Origin: Streptomyces sp. NRRL F-5135
GTDB lineage: Bacteria; Actinomycetota; Actinomycetes; Streptomycetales; Streptomycetaceae
Assembly: GCF_000719775.1 (NCBI RefSeq)
Contig: NZ_JOHR01000001.1
Location: 62,001-126,000, forward strand
Length of the DNA: 64,000 nt
Reading direction: 5' to 3'
The notes under the pieces were generated by a model. The model was not told the DNA's origin. It did not search any database and saw only the letters and a list, made by a program, of their open reading frames with translations. This document shows positions 49,970 to 58,895 of this stretch, piece after piece. Numbering within the stretch: position 1 is the stretch's first letter; each line of letters opens with the position of its first letter. The translations under genes and the position numbers were made by a program.

Positions 49970-51337
49970 ATGGAGAGCACACGGACCACGGAAGTGACGG
50001 GTGGTGGCGCGGACGCCACCAGCGAGGCGGCCGACCTCGGCGAGGAGGAGGGCCGGACGGACAGACCCGGTACCGACGGCACCGTACAACTGGACCGGCG
50101 GGCCGGTCGCGACGGCGACCGGCCCGCTCCCGCGCTCGAACTCATGCCGGTACGGGTACGGGGCCGGCCCGCACGGGGCGGCCGCGGGTTCCCCTCCGCG
50201 GCGGCCGGCGGCCGGGTCCGCGGCGTGGACGGGCTGCGTGCCCTGGCCGTCGCGCTGGTCATGGTCTACCACCTGGCGCCGGGCGTACTGCCGGGCGGCG
50301 CCCTGGGGGTGGACATCTTCTTCACCATCAGCGGCTTCGTGATCACACGGCTGCTGCTGGTCGAGTTCGCCCGGACCGGCGACGTGGCGATGGGCCGGTT
50401 CTACCTGCGGCGCTGGCTGCGGCTGGTGCCCGCGCTGCTGACGGTGTGCGCGGTGTGCGCGCTCCTCGCTCTCACCACCGACCTGCCGTCCCTCGACCAG
50501 GCGTGGACGGCCGTCGTGCTGTCCGCCACCTTCCTGATCAATATCGTCAGGGCCGCCCAGCCGGGTGTCTACTCCAGCGACACCTCCCTGCTCTCGCACA
50601 CCTGGTCACTCGGTGTGGAGGAGCAGTTCTACCTGCTCTGGCCGCCCCTTCTGCTGCTCCTCCTGCGCCGGGTGGGGGCGCGGGCCGTGCTGATCGCCAC
50701 CGCCGTGCTGTGTCTGCTACCCGTGCTGTGGCGGCTCACACTGTGGTCCGAGACCGCGGCCCACCGCATCTACAACGGCACCGACACCCGCGCCGACCAA
50801 CTGCTGATCGGCGCCCTGCTGGCCCTGGTGGTCGCCCGGCTGCACCGGGAGGACCGGCTGCTGGCCGTGCTGGCGCGGTGGTCGGGACGGCTGGCCTGGC
50901 CCGCACTCGGGGTGCTGGCCCTGATCGTCTGGCAGGTGCCGCTGACCGGTGCCAGCGCGTGGACCGCGTCCTGGTACACGGCCGGCTTCCTGGTGGCCGC
51001 CGTCCTGTCCGCCGTACTGGTGGCGTCGCTGGAGCTGCGGCCCCGTGCGTGGCTGACCCGGGCGCTGTCCCTGACGCCGCTGGTCTGGATCGGACAGAAC
51101 CTCAGCTACGGCCTCTACCTGTGGCACTACCCGCTGAGCCGGCTCTCCGCCGACGTGGTGGCGGAGCCGTGGCAGGGGACGGCCACGGTCGTGGCCAGCA
51201 TCGCCGCCGCGCTCGCCTCCCACTACCTGGTGGAGCGTCCGTTCAATCGACTGGGGCGCTCGCGCGCGGCCCGCGGCGCCGCCGTCGGCGCGGTTCCTGG
51301 TCGGGCAGCCAGCCGAACGCCAGACAGCTGCCGATGA
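49970..51337 (+). CDS. Acyltransferase-3 family membrane protein (OafA/YrhL-like)
   Basis: 455 residues. A hydrophilic, probably disordered N-terminus of about 80 residues precedes ten or so membrane helices. Family motifs are RGVDGLRALAVALVMVYHL with the catalytic histidine, GVDIFFTISGFVITRLL, FYLRRWLRLVPAL and SHTWSLGVEEQFYLLWP. Such proteins acetylate or acylate sugars of the cell envelope or of secreted compounds. The basic tail overlaps the end of the convergent DUF6114 gene by 95 bp. Confidence 0.87.
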   Translation: MESTRTTEVTGGGADATSEAADLGEEEGRTDRPGTDGTVQLDRRAGRDGDRPAPALELMPVRVRGRPARGGRGFPSAAAGGRVRGVDGLRALAVALVMVYHLAPGVLPGGALGVDIFFTISGFVITRLLLVEFARTGDVAMGRFYLRRWLRLVPALLTVCAVCALLALTTDLPSLDQAWTAVVLSATFLINIVRAAQPGVYSSDTSLLSHTWSLGVEEQFYLLWPPLLLLLLRRVGARAVLIATAVLCLLPVLWRLTLWSETAAHRIYNGTDTRADQLLIGALLALVVARLHREDRLLAVLARWSGRLAWPALGVLALIVWQVPLTGASAWTASWYTAGFLVAAVLSAVLVASLELRPRAWLTRALSLTPLVWIGQNLSYGLYLWHYPLSRLSADVVAEPWQGTATVVASIAAALASHYLVERPFNRLGRSRAARGAAVGAVPGRAASRTPDSCR

Positions 51338-51695
51338 GGCCGAGAAGCAGTCCGACGAAGAAGCCGCCCAGGTTCGAGGTCACCCAGGTGCCCAGGGAGA
51401 CGAGCACGCCGACGACCGAGTAGAAGAGCCGCTGCCCCGGGTTCGCCAGCAGCAGGATCCCGCACACGGCCATCACCACCGGCAGCAGATAGGCGGCGAT
51501 GCCGCCCGCGCCCGCCTGGAGCACGACCGAGATGGACGCCTGCTCGGTGAGCAGGATCTCCCCGCCGCCGAGCAGGAGCAGCAGACCGCCCCAGAAGGGG
51601 CGGCGGCCGCGCCAGGCGGAGAAGCCGCTCGGCGGACGGCGGTCCCCGGCCGGAACGGTGGTCCCGGCCGGGGGTTCCTGGTGCGCGGGGGCCAC
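51243..51695 (-). CDS. DUF6114 membrane protein
   Basis: 150 residues with three or four hydrophobic segments (FWGGLLLLLGGGEILLTEQA at the start, YLLPVVMAVCGILLLANPGQ, then a long hydrophobic run ending FGWLPDQEP) and an Arg-rich tail. This is the DUF6114 pattern of streptomycetes, usually next to a DUF6230 gene, as here. The GTG at 51695 starts 2 bp after the DUF6230 stop. The function is not known. It is not homologous to the overlapping acyltransferase, whose 3' end it shares antisense. Confidence 0.78.
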   Translation of the reverse strand: MAPAHQEPPAGTTVPAGDRRPPSGFSAWRGRRPFWGGLLLLLGGGEILLTEQASISVVLQAGAGGIAAYLLPVVMAVCGILLLANPGQRLFYSVVGVLVSLGTWVTSNLGGFFVGLLLGLIGSCLAFGWLPDQEPRRRRRRGPRASAPVD

Positions 51696-51697
51696 GC

Positions 51698-52339
51698 TCA
51701 GCAGCCCTTCGAACTGAACCCGAGGTTGAGGTCGGGCAGCCGGAACTTGACGGCGGTGGTCGCCCAGTTGGTCTGCCGCAGCTTGGTGATGGTGACCTTG
51801 TCGGCCTGCTGCCCGAAGACGCCGAGGGGGCCCTTGACGCCGGCCTTGGTGAAGGTGCTGGCGTCGCCGCCGATCTCGATGTTGTCGAAGTCCGCGGTCT
51901 TGCCGGTGAGCACGGTGGAGTCGGTGGTCAGGTCGGTGGCGGTGACGGGGGTGCCCTTGCCGCCCGCGGTGATGTGCAGATAGGTGCCGCCGAGCTCGAC
52001 GCTCTGGCACAGCTTGGTCAGCTCCGCCTCCTTGATCGCGGAGACCACGACGAGGACCTGGCCGCCGGTGTCACCGGCGTTGGGGCTGTCCTCCGCCATC
52101 TGGTCCATGCCGCCGAACTGTTCGAACCCCCGGCCCACCAGGCGTTCCGCGGTGACCGTGAACGGCATGCCCGAGATGGCGAACTGGGCGGCGATGGCGC
52201 CCTGTGCGGTGAGGACGACCAGGGTGGCGGCCGCCGCGAACGCCGGGACGGCCATGAGAGCGGAACGGCGCAGCCGCACCCTGCCCCGCAACTGTGGTCT
52301 CTGGGGCGGTTCGCCGCCGGTGACGTCGGACAAGGCCAT
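51698..52339 (-). CDS. DUF6230 secreted/membrane-anchored protein
   Basis: 213 residues. A basic start and one hydrophobic segment (ALMAVPAFAAAATLVVLTAQ) are followed by a domain with regular beta-strand-like runs (FAISGMPFTVTAERLVGRGF, VELGGTYLHITAGGKGTPV, KVTITKLRQTNWATTAVKFR), a pattern I recognise as DUF6230. The ATG at 52339 has an AGGAG site, and the extension to 52492 is rejected. It is the head of a two-gene unit with DUF6114. The function is unknown; the anchor and beta-rich body suggest the cell surface. Confidence 0.78.
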   Translation of the reverse strand: MALSDVTGGEPPQRPQLRGRVRLRRSALMAVPAFAAAATLVVLTAQGAIAAQFAISGMPFTVTAERLVGRGFEQFGGMDQMAEDSPNAGDTGGQVLVVVSAIKEAELTKLCQSVELGGTYLHITAGGKGTPVTATDLTTDSTVLTGKTADFDNIEIGGDASTFTKAGVKGPLGVFGQQADKVTITKLRQTNWATTAVKFRLPDLNLGFSSKGC

Positions 52340-52940
52340 GGGCTGCTCCTGAAGACGGTGTGGTGCACAGTGAGCTTGCGCGGCGAGGTCCTGGCGCGGA
52401 CGAATCCCGGCGCCGACGGGTTCCCCCGGGGGTGGTGCCGGCGCGGCCTTGGGAGTCGACGGTAAGTTACTCCCGCGTAGTAGCCGGGTCAACCACCTTG
52501 TGAAAATTGGGTGTTGATCAGGTGTGCGGGTGGGTCATGACACCACGCCGACCGGCGACGCCGCCCGACGCGACCGGGCCGCGACACCGCTGACGTCCGG
52601 GTACCGCCGGTAACTTCCCTCGGTCACTTTGGCCGCGAAGCCTTGACCGGGTGTGCCGGACAGGTCTACAACCCTCTTGGGTTTCCCCGTGCCGCGCTGG
52701 TCGGCGGCGCGGACCGGGTCCGTGGCGCCGGGCCTGTTCCGCGTCCCCACGCATGCCCCGCTGCCCCGAGCCGCCCCGGCTTCGCTCAGGTCTCCTCCGT
52801 AGGTCCGCTCCCGCGCCACCCGCGCCCCGCCGGTGCCGGGCAGCCTCCTTCACGTCCGGCCGGCCCTCACCGGCCGGCCCGGCCGTACCCGGCGCCGTCA
52901 CACGGACGCCTCCACCTTGACACGCGAAAGGGACTTCGCC
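52340..52940. other. Divergent intergenic region
   Basis: 600 bp between the DUF6230 gene and a secreted-protein gene. The left third is AT-richer and contains the short inverted repeat TACT-N7-AGTA at 52468-52482. No gene with a convincing start lies here. Confidence 0.5.
52468..52482. promoter_or_regulatory. Short inverted repeat upstream of DUF6230
   Basis: TACTCCCGCGTAGTA, arms TACT/AGTA, in the AT-richer part about 130 bp upstream of the DUF6230 start. It is a candidate operator, judged only by symmetry and place. Confidence 0.3.
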
Positions 52941-53609
52941 ATGGGTGTACGACGCACTGTTCTCGCCGCCGGATGCTCCACCGCGATCACCGCGTTACTC
53001 GCCGCCGGACCGGCGTTCGCGACCGGGGCGGGCCCCGCCGCGGGCAATGTCCTCACCCTCGGCGGCGCCGGCGGTTCCGCCGTCGCCGTCGGGGACACGC
53101 TCACCTCGTCACTGAGCCCCGGTTCGACCGTCGCGATCCGCACCACCTCCGGCGGCTCGACCGGTATCACCTGCACCACCTCGTCGTTCACGGCCACGGT
53201 CACGGCCAATCCCACGGCCCCGGGCACCGCCACCGAGTCGCTGACGGCCCACACCTTCGGCGGCTGCACCTCCAACATCGTGGGCACGACCGGGGTGCAG
53301 AGCATCACGGTCGACAACCTGCCGGCCAACACGACCGTCTCCTCCAGCGGCGCGCTCGTCGTGGGCGCCGGGGGCTCGGTGCGGACCACCGTCAAGCTCA
53401 ACACGATCCTCGGCGTGACGACTTGCACGTACAACTCGACGGGCATCAACGGCACGACGTCCAACACGGACAACTCCATCACCTTCGCCAACCAGCTCTT
53501 CAGCAAGGCGTCCGGCCCCATCACCTGCCCGTCCACCAGCTACTTCTCCGCGAAGTACGGCCCGGTGAAGGACACCACCCAGTCCGGCAGTCCGGTCTTC
53601 GTCAACTGA
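52941..53609 (+). CDS. Small secreted protein of unknown function
   Basis: 222 residues with a Sec-type signal peptide (cleavage likely after FAT, about residue 28). The mature part is rich in Thr, Ser and Gly with many short beta strands and several cysteines (GITCTTSSF, FGGCTSNIV, VTTCTYNST, GPITCPSTS) that could pair. It lacks any catalytic motif I know. It diverges from the DUF6230/DUF6114 unit, whose products are also exported or membrane-bound, so a shared surface role is possible. The ATG at 52941 has a GAAAGGGA site. Confidence 0.75.
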   Translation: MGVRRTVLAAGCSTAITALLAAGPAFATGAGPAAGNVLTLGGAGGSAVAVGDTLTSSLSPGSTVAIRTTSGGSTGITCTTSSFTATVTANPTAPGTATESLTAHTFGGCTSNIVGTTGVQSITVDNLPANTTVSSSGALVVGAGGSVRTTVKLNTILGVTTCTYNSTGINGTTSNTDNSITFANQLFSKASGPITCPSTSYFSAKYGPVKDTTQSGSPVFVN

Positions 53610-53628
53610 CCGGCCACTGATGCGAGAC

Positions 53629-53663
53629 GTCCCCCGGAGAGCCGGCCCGGCCTTCCGGGGGAC
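53629..53663. terminator. Hairpin between convergent genes
   Basis: GTCCCCCGG and CCGGGGGAC are exact reverse complements 17 bp apart. The loop (about 53638-53654) is itself GC-rich. It lies between the stops at 53609 and 53751 and probably terminates both genes. Confidence 0.65.
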
Positions 53664-53750
53664 ATGGCTGGTGCGCCGGGCAGGGCGTGCTGCCGTGGTG
53701 CGCTCGTGCCCCGGGTCAGGCCCGACGTACCGGCCGTGTCGTACGCGTCG

Positions 53751-55772
53751 TCAGCCGTCGAGCCTGACGACGCGCACCGCGCCCGCCGGGAGAGCGAGAC
53801 CGCCCGCGGCCCGTTCGCCGGTGAGCAGTTCGGTCCCGTCGGCGGGCAACGGCACCTTGGCGTCCGTACCGGTGTGGTTGAGGGCGAAGACGTAGCTGCC
53901 GCTCTCCCCGGAGCGCCGGACGACCTCGACGTCTCGCGGCAGCGAGTCGCGCGGCGGCAGCCCGGCGTCCTCGGCCGCGGCACCGACGATCGTGCCGAGC
54001 GAGGCGGCGTCGAGGCGGGTGGAGAGGTACCAGGCGGTGCCACGGCCCAGCCCGTGCCGGGTGACGGCGGGGCGCTCCGCGGTGGGTCCGTCGACGTAGG
54101 TCCACACCGTCTCGGCGCCCCGCGGGACGACGAACTCGGTCCACACGTCACCGGTCAGCTCCGCGCCGTCGGCGGCGGCGATCCGGACCTTCTCGCCCTC
54201 GCCGAGCGGCGAGAACTCCTCGACGGTCAGGCCGAGGACGTCCCGGAAGGCCCCGGGGTGGGGGCCGGGGTGAACGGCGTCGTGCTCGTCGACGATCCCC
54301 GAGAAGTACGACACGACGAGGGTGCCGCCCCCCTCGACGTACCGGCGCAGGTTGTCCCCGGCGGCCTCGGTGGCGAGATAGAGCGCGGGTACGACGACGA
54401 GCGGATAGCGCGCGAGGTCGGCCTCCGGGTGGGCGAAGTCGACGGTCAGATGGCGGTCGTAGAGGGCCTCGTAGAAGCTGTCGGCCCGTTCGCGGGCGTC
54501 GTGGTCCTCGCTCGGCCGCCACTCCAGCCGCTGGGCCCACCAGGACTGCCAGTCCCAGAGCACGGCCGCTTCGGCGACGGTGCGGGTGCCCCGCAGGGGC
54601 GCGAGGCTCGTCAGGTCGGCTCCCAGGCGCACGACCTCGCGCCAGACGCGGCTGTCGGCGCCGGCGTGCGGCACCATCGCGGAGTGGAACTTCTCGGCGC
54701 CGCGCCGGGACTGCCGCCACTGGAAGAACATCGCGCCCTCGGAGCCGCGTGCCACGTGCGCCAGGCTGTTCCTGGCCAGCTGGCCGGGCGCCTTGGCGGG
54801 GTTGCGCGGCTGCCAGCTGACCCCGCTCGTGGAGTGTTCCAGCAGCAGCCAGGGTGCGCCGCCGGCCACGGAGCGGGTGAGGTCGGCGGCCATGGCGAGG
54901 TTCACATGGGTCCTGCGGCCGTCGGTGATGAGGTAGTGGTCGTTGCTGACGAGATCCACCTCGCGGCCCCAGGCCCAGTAGTCGACGGTGTCGCACTGGC
55001 TGAGCGCCGTCATGAAGTTGGTGGTGACGGGGACGCCCGGGGAGAGCCGGTGCAGGATGTCGCGTTCCCGGACGAAGTTCTCCCGCATGGTGGCGTCGGC
55101 GAAGCGCGCGTAGTCCAGGCGCTGGGCGGGGTTGCCGGTGGTGGGGGTGGTGCGGGGCGGCTGGATCTCCTCGAAGGAGCCGTAGCGCTGGCCCCAGAAG
55201 GCGGTGCCCCAGGCGGCGTTGACGGTGTCGAGGGTTCCGTACGTGGTACGCAGCCAGCGACGGAAGTGGGCGGCGCAGGTGTCGCAGTAGCAGGCGCTGA
55301 CGGGGACGCCGTACTCGTTGTGCACGTGCCACAGCGCGAGCGCGGGGTGGCCGCCGTACCGTTCGGCGATCTTCTCGGTGATGGCCGCGGCGGCCTCACG
55401 GTAGGCGGGCGAGCTGTGACAGATCGCGCCGCGTGAGCCGAAGGCGTGGCGCATGCCGTCCCGGCTCACGGGCAGGGCGTCGGGGTGAGCCCGGTAGAAC
55501 CAGGCGGGCGGGGCGACGGTGGGGGTGGCCAGGTCGATCCGGATGCCGTTCTCGTGCAGGAGCGCGATGATCCGGTCCAGCCACCCGAAGTCGTGGCGGC
55601 CCGGCTCCGGTTCGAGCAGGGCCCAGGAGAAGATCCCGAGGCTGACCAGGGTGACGCCGGCCTCCCGCATGAGGCGGACGTCCTCCTGCCAGACCTCCTC
55701 CGGCCACTGCTCGGGGTTGTAGTCCCCGCCGTACACGAGTCCGTCCGGGCCCTCGGGCGCGGTGTCCGGCAT
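53751..55772 (-). CDS. GH42 beta-galactosidase
   Basis: 673 residues. The N-terminal barrel carries GGDYNPEQWPEEVWQEDVRL at the start, the acid/base glutamate in LWHVHNEYGVP, the zinc-type cysteines in ACYCDTCAAHF, and the second glutamate in LLLEHSTSGVSW. The GATase-like trimerisation domain (VPALYLATEAAGDNL) and a C-terminal beta domain follow. It hydrolyses terminal galactose from short oligosaccharides; no secretion signal is seen, so it acts inside. The ATG at 55772 follows AGGAGG. No sugar transporter or LacI gene is adjacent. Confidence 0.9.
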   Translation of the reverse strand: MPDTAPEGPDGLVYGGDYNPEQWPEEVWQEDVRLMREAGVTLVSLGIFSWALLEPEPGRHDFGWLDRIIALLHENGIRIDLATPTVAPPAWFYRAHPDALPVSRDGMRHAFGSRGAICHSSPAYREAAAAITEKIAERYGGHPALALWHVHNEYGVPVSACYCDTCAAHFRRWLRTTYGTLDTVNAAWGTAFWGQRYGSFEEIQPPRTTPTTGNPAQRLDYARFADATMRENFVRERDILHRLSPGVPVTTNFMTALSQCDTVDYWAWGREVDLVSNDHYLITDGRRTHVNLAMAADLTRSVAGGAPWLLLEHSTSGVSWQPRNPAKAPGQLARNSLAHVARGSEGAMFFQWRQSRRGAEKFHSAMVPHAGADSRVWREVVRLGADLTSLAPLRGTRTVAEAAVLWDWQSWWAQRLEWRPSEDHDARERADSFYEALYDRHLTVDFAHPEADLARYPLVVVPALYLATEAAGDNLRRYVEGGGTLVVSYFSGIVDEHDAVHPGPHPGAFRDVLGLTVEEFSPLGEGEKVRIAAADGAELTGDVWTEFVVPRGAETVWTYVDGPTAERPAVTRHGLGRGTAWYLSTRLDAASLGTIVGAAAEDAGLPPRDSLPRDVEVVRRSGESGSYVFALNHTGTDAKVPLPADGTELLTGERAAGGLALPAGAVRVVRLDG

Positions 55773-56303
55773 GGCTGCCTCCTGCTGATGCGTACTGATG
55801 GCTGGACGCCGGCGCCTGACTGGTGACGGCCGCGCGCGGGGACCAGGTGTGGTCGCCGTGTGGGAACGTGCGCACACCCGGCCGGGCCCCATGGATCCAA
55901 CATAAGCGCACAGGAACAACCAGTGACAGCCCGGGCCGGGCCGGGCCGAGTCGGGGCGGGCCAGGAGCGCCCCGGGCACGGGCGTCCGCGGGGCGCGGCC
56001 CGGCTGCTGTCCACCGCGGCCGCACCGGACATCGCGCGCGGCCTCCGCGCGCGGCCGCCCGTAGCCCTGGCACTGTCCGCGGCCGTCGCGCTCGCCGCCG
56101 GCGTACGGAGCGACTCCCTCGCGCTCTCATCGGTCGACGCGGCCGCGGCCTTCGTGTGCGCGGCCCAGCGCGACAGGGAACGCCGGTGGTCGTTGGCCCA
56201 GCTGATGCCGCTCGCCGACGCGGTGGAGGCGGTGGGGGAGGCAGCCGGACGCCGGCGGCCGTCGGGTGCGCGCCTGTCGGCCGCCCCTGGCCCGCCTCGG
56301 GGC
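55773..56303. other. Intergenic region between GH42 and FUSC genes
   Basis: 530 bp upstream of the GH42 gene. An AT-richer patch around 55895-55925 probably holds its promoter, and a short GTGCGCAC palindrome lies at 55868-55875. From 55923 a plus-strand frame reads like a protein for about 110 residues (ARPPVALALSAAVALAAGVR), but it then runs on without a stop antisense through the FUSC gene, so I do not call it. Confidence 0.4.
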
Positions 56304-58382
56304 TCAGGCGGCCGTCGTCAGGATGCGGATGCCGTCCAGTTGGGTCATCACGTCCCGCAGCGACCGGCAGTGACGTGGCGCCTCCGGCAGTTCGGGGAGC
56401 GCCGTCACACGGCCGCTCTCCAGGATGTCGGCCATCTCCGTCAGCGCCGTGGTCACCCGGCGCACCTCGTCGGCCGTGGGCATCGGCACGCCGTGCTCGA
56501 CCCGTACGGCACAGACGGTGGCGGCGTCCACGATGCGCTCCGCCCGGGCCATCACGGCGAGCCAGTCGTGCCGGTGGGCGCGGCGCGGGCCCGGCAGCTC
56601 GGCCGCGGCCGTCTCCGCCACCGCGCGGGCCTCGGCGAGCGCGCGGTAGGCCGCGTGGCGCAGCTCGACGGCGGTGTCGTCCGTACCGCGCGGCGCGCCG
56701 GGGGTCTGGAGCACATGGCGCAGGTAGCGCTCGGTGCCGCGCAGGGCGACGGCGAACCGGTGCCCGACCCGCACGCGCGGGTCCGTCAGCCGCGGCAGGT
56801 GGCCGACCAGCAGCACGATGGCGCAGGCCAGCGCCGTGTCCAGGAGCCGGGGGACGGTGGCCGTGGTGTCACCGAGCGCGTACACGAACGACAGCACGAG
56901 CAGGGTCACCACCGCGGTCTGGAACCCGAAGTGCCGGGTGGCCACCGGGATCAGCGCTCCGCCCGCGACGACCAGCGCGATCAGCCACCAGGTGCCGCCG
57001 AGCAGCGACGCGGCCAGGGTGAAGGCGAGCACGCCCGTGGCGGTGCCCGCGACGCGGTTCACCACCCGGGAGAACAGCGGGCCCAGGTCGGGCTTCACCA
57101 GGAACGCCGCCGTGGCCGGGAGCCAGTACCAGTGCGCCTGGTGCAGGCTGAGCGCGACGGCGGCGGACGCGGCGACGCAGAGGGCGACGCGCAGTCCGTT
57201 CTCCCGCTGGGCGGGAGAGGCGATCCTGCCGGGCCACGGCCGGACCGGCGGGCGCGCCGGGCGTGTTCCGGGGACGCCGCTGCGCACCGGCGTCCCCGGC
57301 CGTCCTTCGTACGGTCCCGCTTCGCCCGCGGCCCGGCCGGGGCGCTCCGTGCGCCCGGTCCCGGGGCGGGACGGGGCCGTACGGTCGAACGTCACCGCGG
57401 CGGCCAGCAGGGCCCGGTCGAAGGCGTCCCGCTGGACCGAGTCGGAGGCCGGACCGGCGAGCGCGCCGGGGGTGCCACCGGTACGGACGGCGGCGGCGAG
57501 CCGGCGCGGGCCCTCGGCCACCCGGCGGGGCAGCGGCCTGCCCTCCCAGAACAGCGCGACGCCCGCCTCGCACAACGCGGTGGCCGCACCATAACGCCGG
57601 GTGAGCGCGTCGGTCCGAGTGTGTCCGGTGCCGTGCCGCCGCCCGGGCCACGACAGCAGCCGCATCAGGCGCAGCGACTCGCCTGCGCGGTGCTGGGCGG
57701 CGGTCAGCCGGCGCCGGGCGGGCTCGGCGTCCGGGCCGCCTACGGCGTGGAGCGCGTCGGCGAGCGCGTCGAAGACGGCGGCGACGGCTTCGCGCTCGCC
57801 ACCGTGCCGCCCGCCGCTCCGACGCGGGGCGCGCAGCACGATCCTGAGCAGCAGCAGCCAGCAGGCGCCGGCCAGGAAGCAGAGGGCCTTCAGCCAGGCG
57901 GCTCCGGGGATGGGCATCCCCGCGCCGATGGCCGCGGCCACCAGCAGTTGCATGGCGGCGGCCGACCACACCGGTCCGGCCACGCTGAGCGCGCCGGAGA
58001 GCCAGCCCAGCGCGAAGAGCGCGGGCACGGCGATCCAGCGGCCGCCGGCCTCGCCGAGGAGACCGCCGCACAGCAGCCCGAGGCAGCCGGCGACGGCGGG
58101 CAGACCGATGTGCACCGCGCCGGTGCGGCGGGTGCCGGGGCGGTCGTTGACTCCGGCGAGCATCGCGCCGAGCGCGGCGAGGACCCCGGCGCTCCGCTGT
58201 CCGCTGAGCAGCCCCAGGGCGAGCAGTGGGCCCGCGCTCAGGGCACCGCGCAGCACGGCGGTCCGCGGGATGGGTGCCGAGCGCCAGCGCAGTGGATGGG
58301 CGAGCCAGGCGGGTACGGAACGGCGGAGGGATGAGGGAGCGTGCACGAGCCTCCTTGTACGACCGGTCACGGAGAGCGACAT
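56304..58382 (-). CDS. FUSC/YccS-family membrane protein
   Basis: 692 residues with two blocks of membrane helices: about 45-175 (TAVLRGALSAGPLLALGLLS onward) and about 395-525 (RVALCVAASAAVALSLHQAH, then WYWLPATAAFLVKPDLGPLF). Cytoplasmic helical regions rich in Arg/Ala lie between and after them. The conserved HWYWLPATAAFLVKPD segment marks the fusaric acid resistance (FUSC) and aromatic acid exporter superfamily. It probably exports aromatic or other organic acids. It stands alone between GH42 and the histone-like gene. Confidence 0.82.
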   Translation of the reverse strand: MSLSVTGRTRRLVHAPSSLRRSVPAWLAHPLRWRSAPIPRTAVLRGALSAGPLLALGLLSGQRSAGVLAALGAMLAGVNDRPGTRRTGAVHIGLPAVAGCLGLLCGGLLGEAGGRWIAVPALFALGWLSGALSVAGPVWSAAAMQLLVAAAIGAGMPIPGAAWLKALCFLAGACWLLLLRIVLRAPRRSGGRHGGEREAVAAVFDALADALHAVGGPDAEPARRRLTAAQHRAGESLRLMRLLSWPGRRHGTGHTRTDALTRRYGAATALCEAGVALFWEGRPLPRRVAEGPRRLAAAVRTGGTPGALAGPASDSVQRDAFDRALLAAAVTFDRTAPSRPGTGRTERPGRAAGEAGPYEGRPGTPVRSGVPGTRPARPPVRPWPGRIASPAQRENGLRVALCVAASAAVALSLHQAHWYWLPATAAFLVKPDLGPLFSRVVNRVAGTATGVLAFTLAASLLGGTWWLIALVVAGGALIPVATRHFGFQTAVVTLLVLSFVYALGDTTATVPRLLDTALACAIVLLVGHLPRLTDPRVRVGHRFAVALRGTERYLRHVLQTPGAPRGTDDTAVELRHAAYRALAEARAVAETAAAELPGPRRAHRHDWLAVMARAERIVDAATVCAVRVEHGVPMPTADEVRRVTTALTEMADILESGRVTALPELPEAPRHCRSLRDVMTQLDGIRILTTAA

Positions 58383-58640
58383 CAGACCGGCGGGCAGCGG
58401 CGACCGCGTCCTACGACGGTAACAGTCCGGTTGTACGTCCGAGCTGCCACGGCGTTACGGGCGGATGACAACAGATCCGGATGCCCGGGCGTCCGGCACC
58501 CCATGTCATGTCACGGGGCGGGCGGAGGGTGTGCGCGTGCTCACACCGCCACGGACGCACCGTCCGCACACCTGTACGCCTTCGATGCGTTTCGCCACCG
58601 CGCGGTGTTTTTCCCCCGTCCCCCACGGACCACGACCTCG

Positions 58641-58668
58641 AAGCACCGAGCACCGAGCACCGAGCACC
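58641..58668. repeat. 7-bp tandem repeat
   Basis: Three perfect tandem copies of GAGCACC preceded by AAGCACC, upstream of the histone-like gene. Confidence 0.85.
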
Positions 58669-58825
58669 GACGCGGCACTCCGCGGCGGTTTGCCACTGTC
58701 CCTCAGCTGACATCACGTCACCTCACCTTCATACACCTCGTGCTTCTCGTCGGCCCCGGTTCCGGTGTAAGTGGTGTGCTTCGGTGCGGGAAGGGAGTAC
58801 GTTCATTCGTTACCGGTCACAACGC

Positions 58826-58845
58826 AACAGACTTTAGGCTGTTGT
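58826..58845. promoter_or_regulatory. Inverted repeat upstream of the histone-like gene
   Basis: CAACAG and CTGTTG flank ACTTTAGG. The wider CACAAC/GTTGTG and ACCGG/CCGG pairs extend the symmetry. It lies 50 bp before the start codon and could be an operator or cover a promoter. Confidence 0.4.
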
Positions 58846-58895
58846 GCACCGGCCACCGACGCCAACACCGGTGGCACCGACGAGAGGGCGACACC

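Larger units (their letters stand above)
58383..58895. other. Intergenic region upstream of the histone-like gene
   Basis: 510 bp containing a 7-bp tandem repeat (58641-58668) and an inverted repeat (58826-58845) close to the start of the next gene. AT-rich patches around 58700-58830 suit a promoter. Confidence 0.5.

Noticed and set aside
55923..58334. Plus-strand frame beginning with a protein-like stretch
   Set aside because: It has no stop before running antisense through the whole FUSC gene, and no ribosome site; only the first 110 codons look gene-like.
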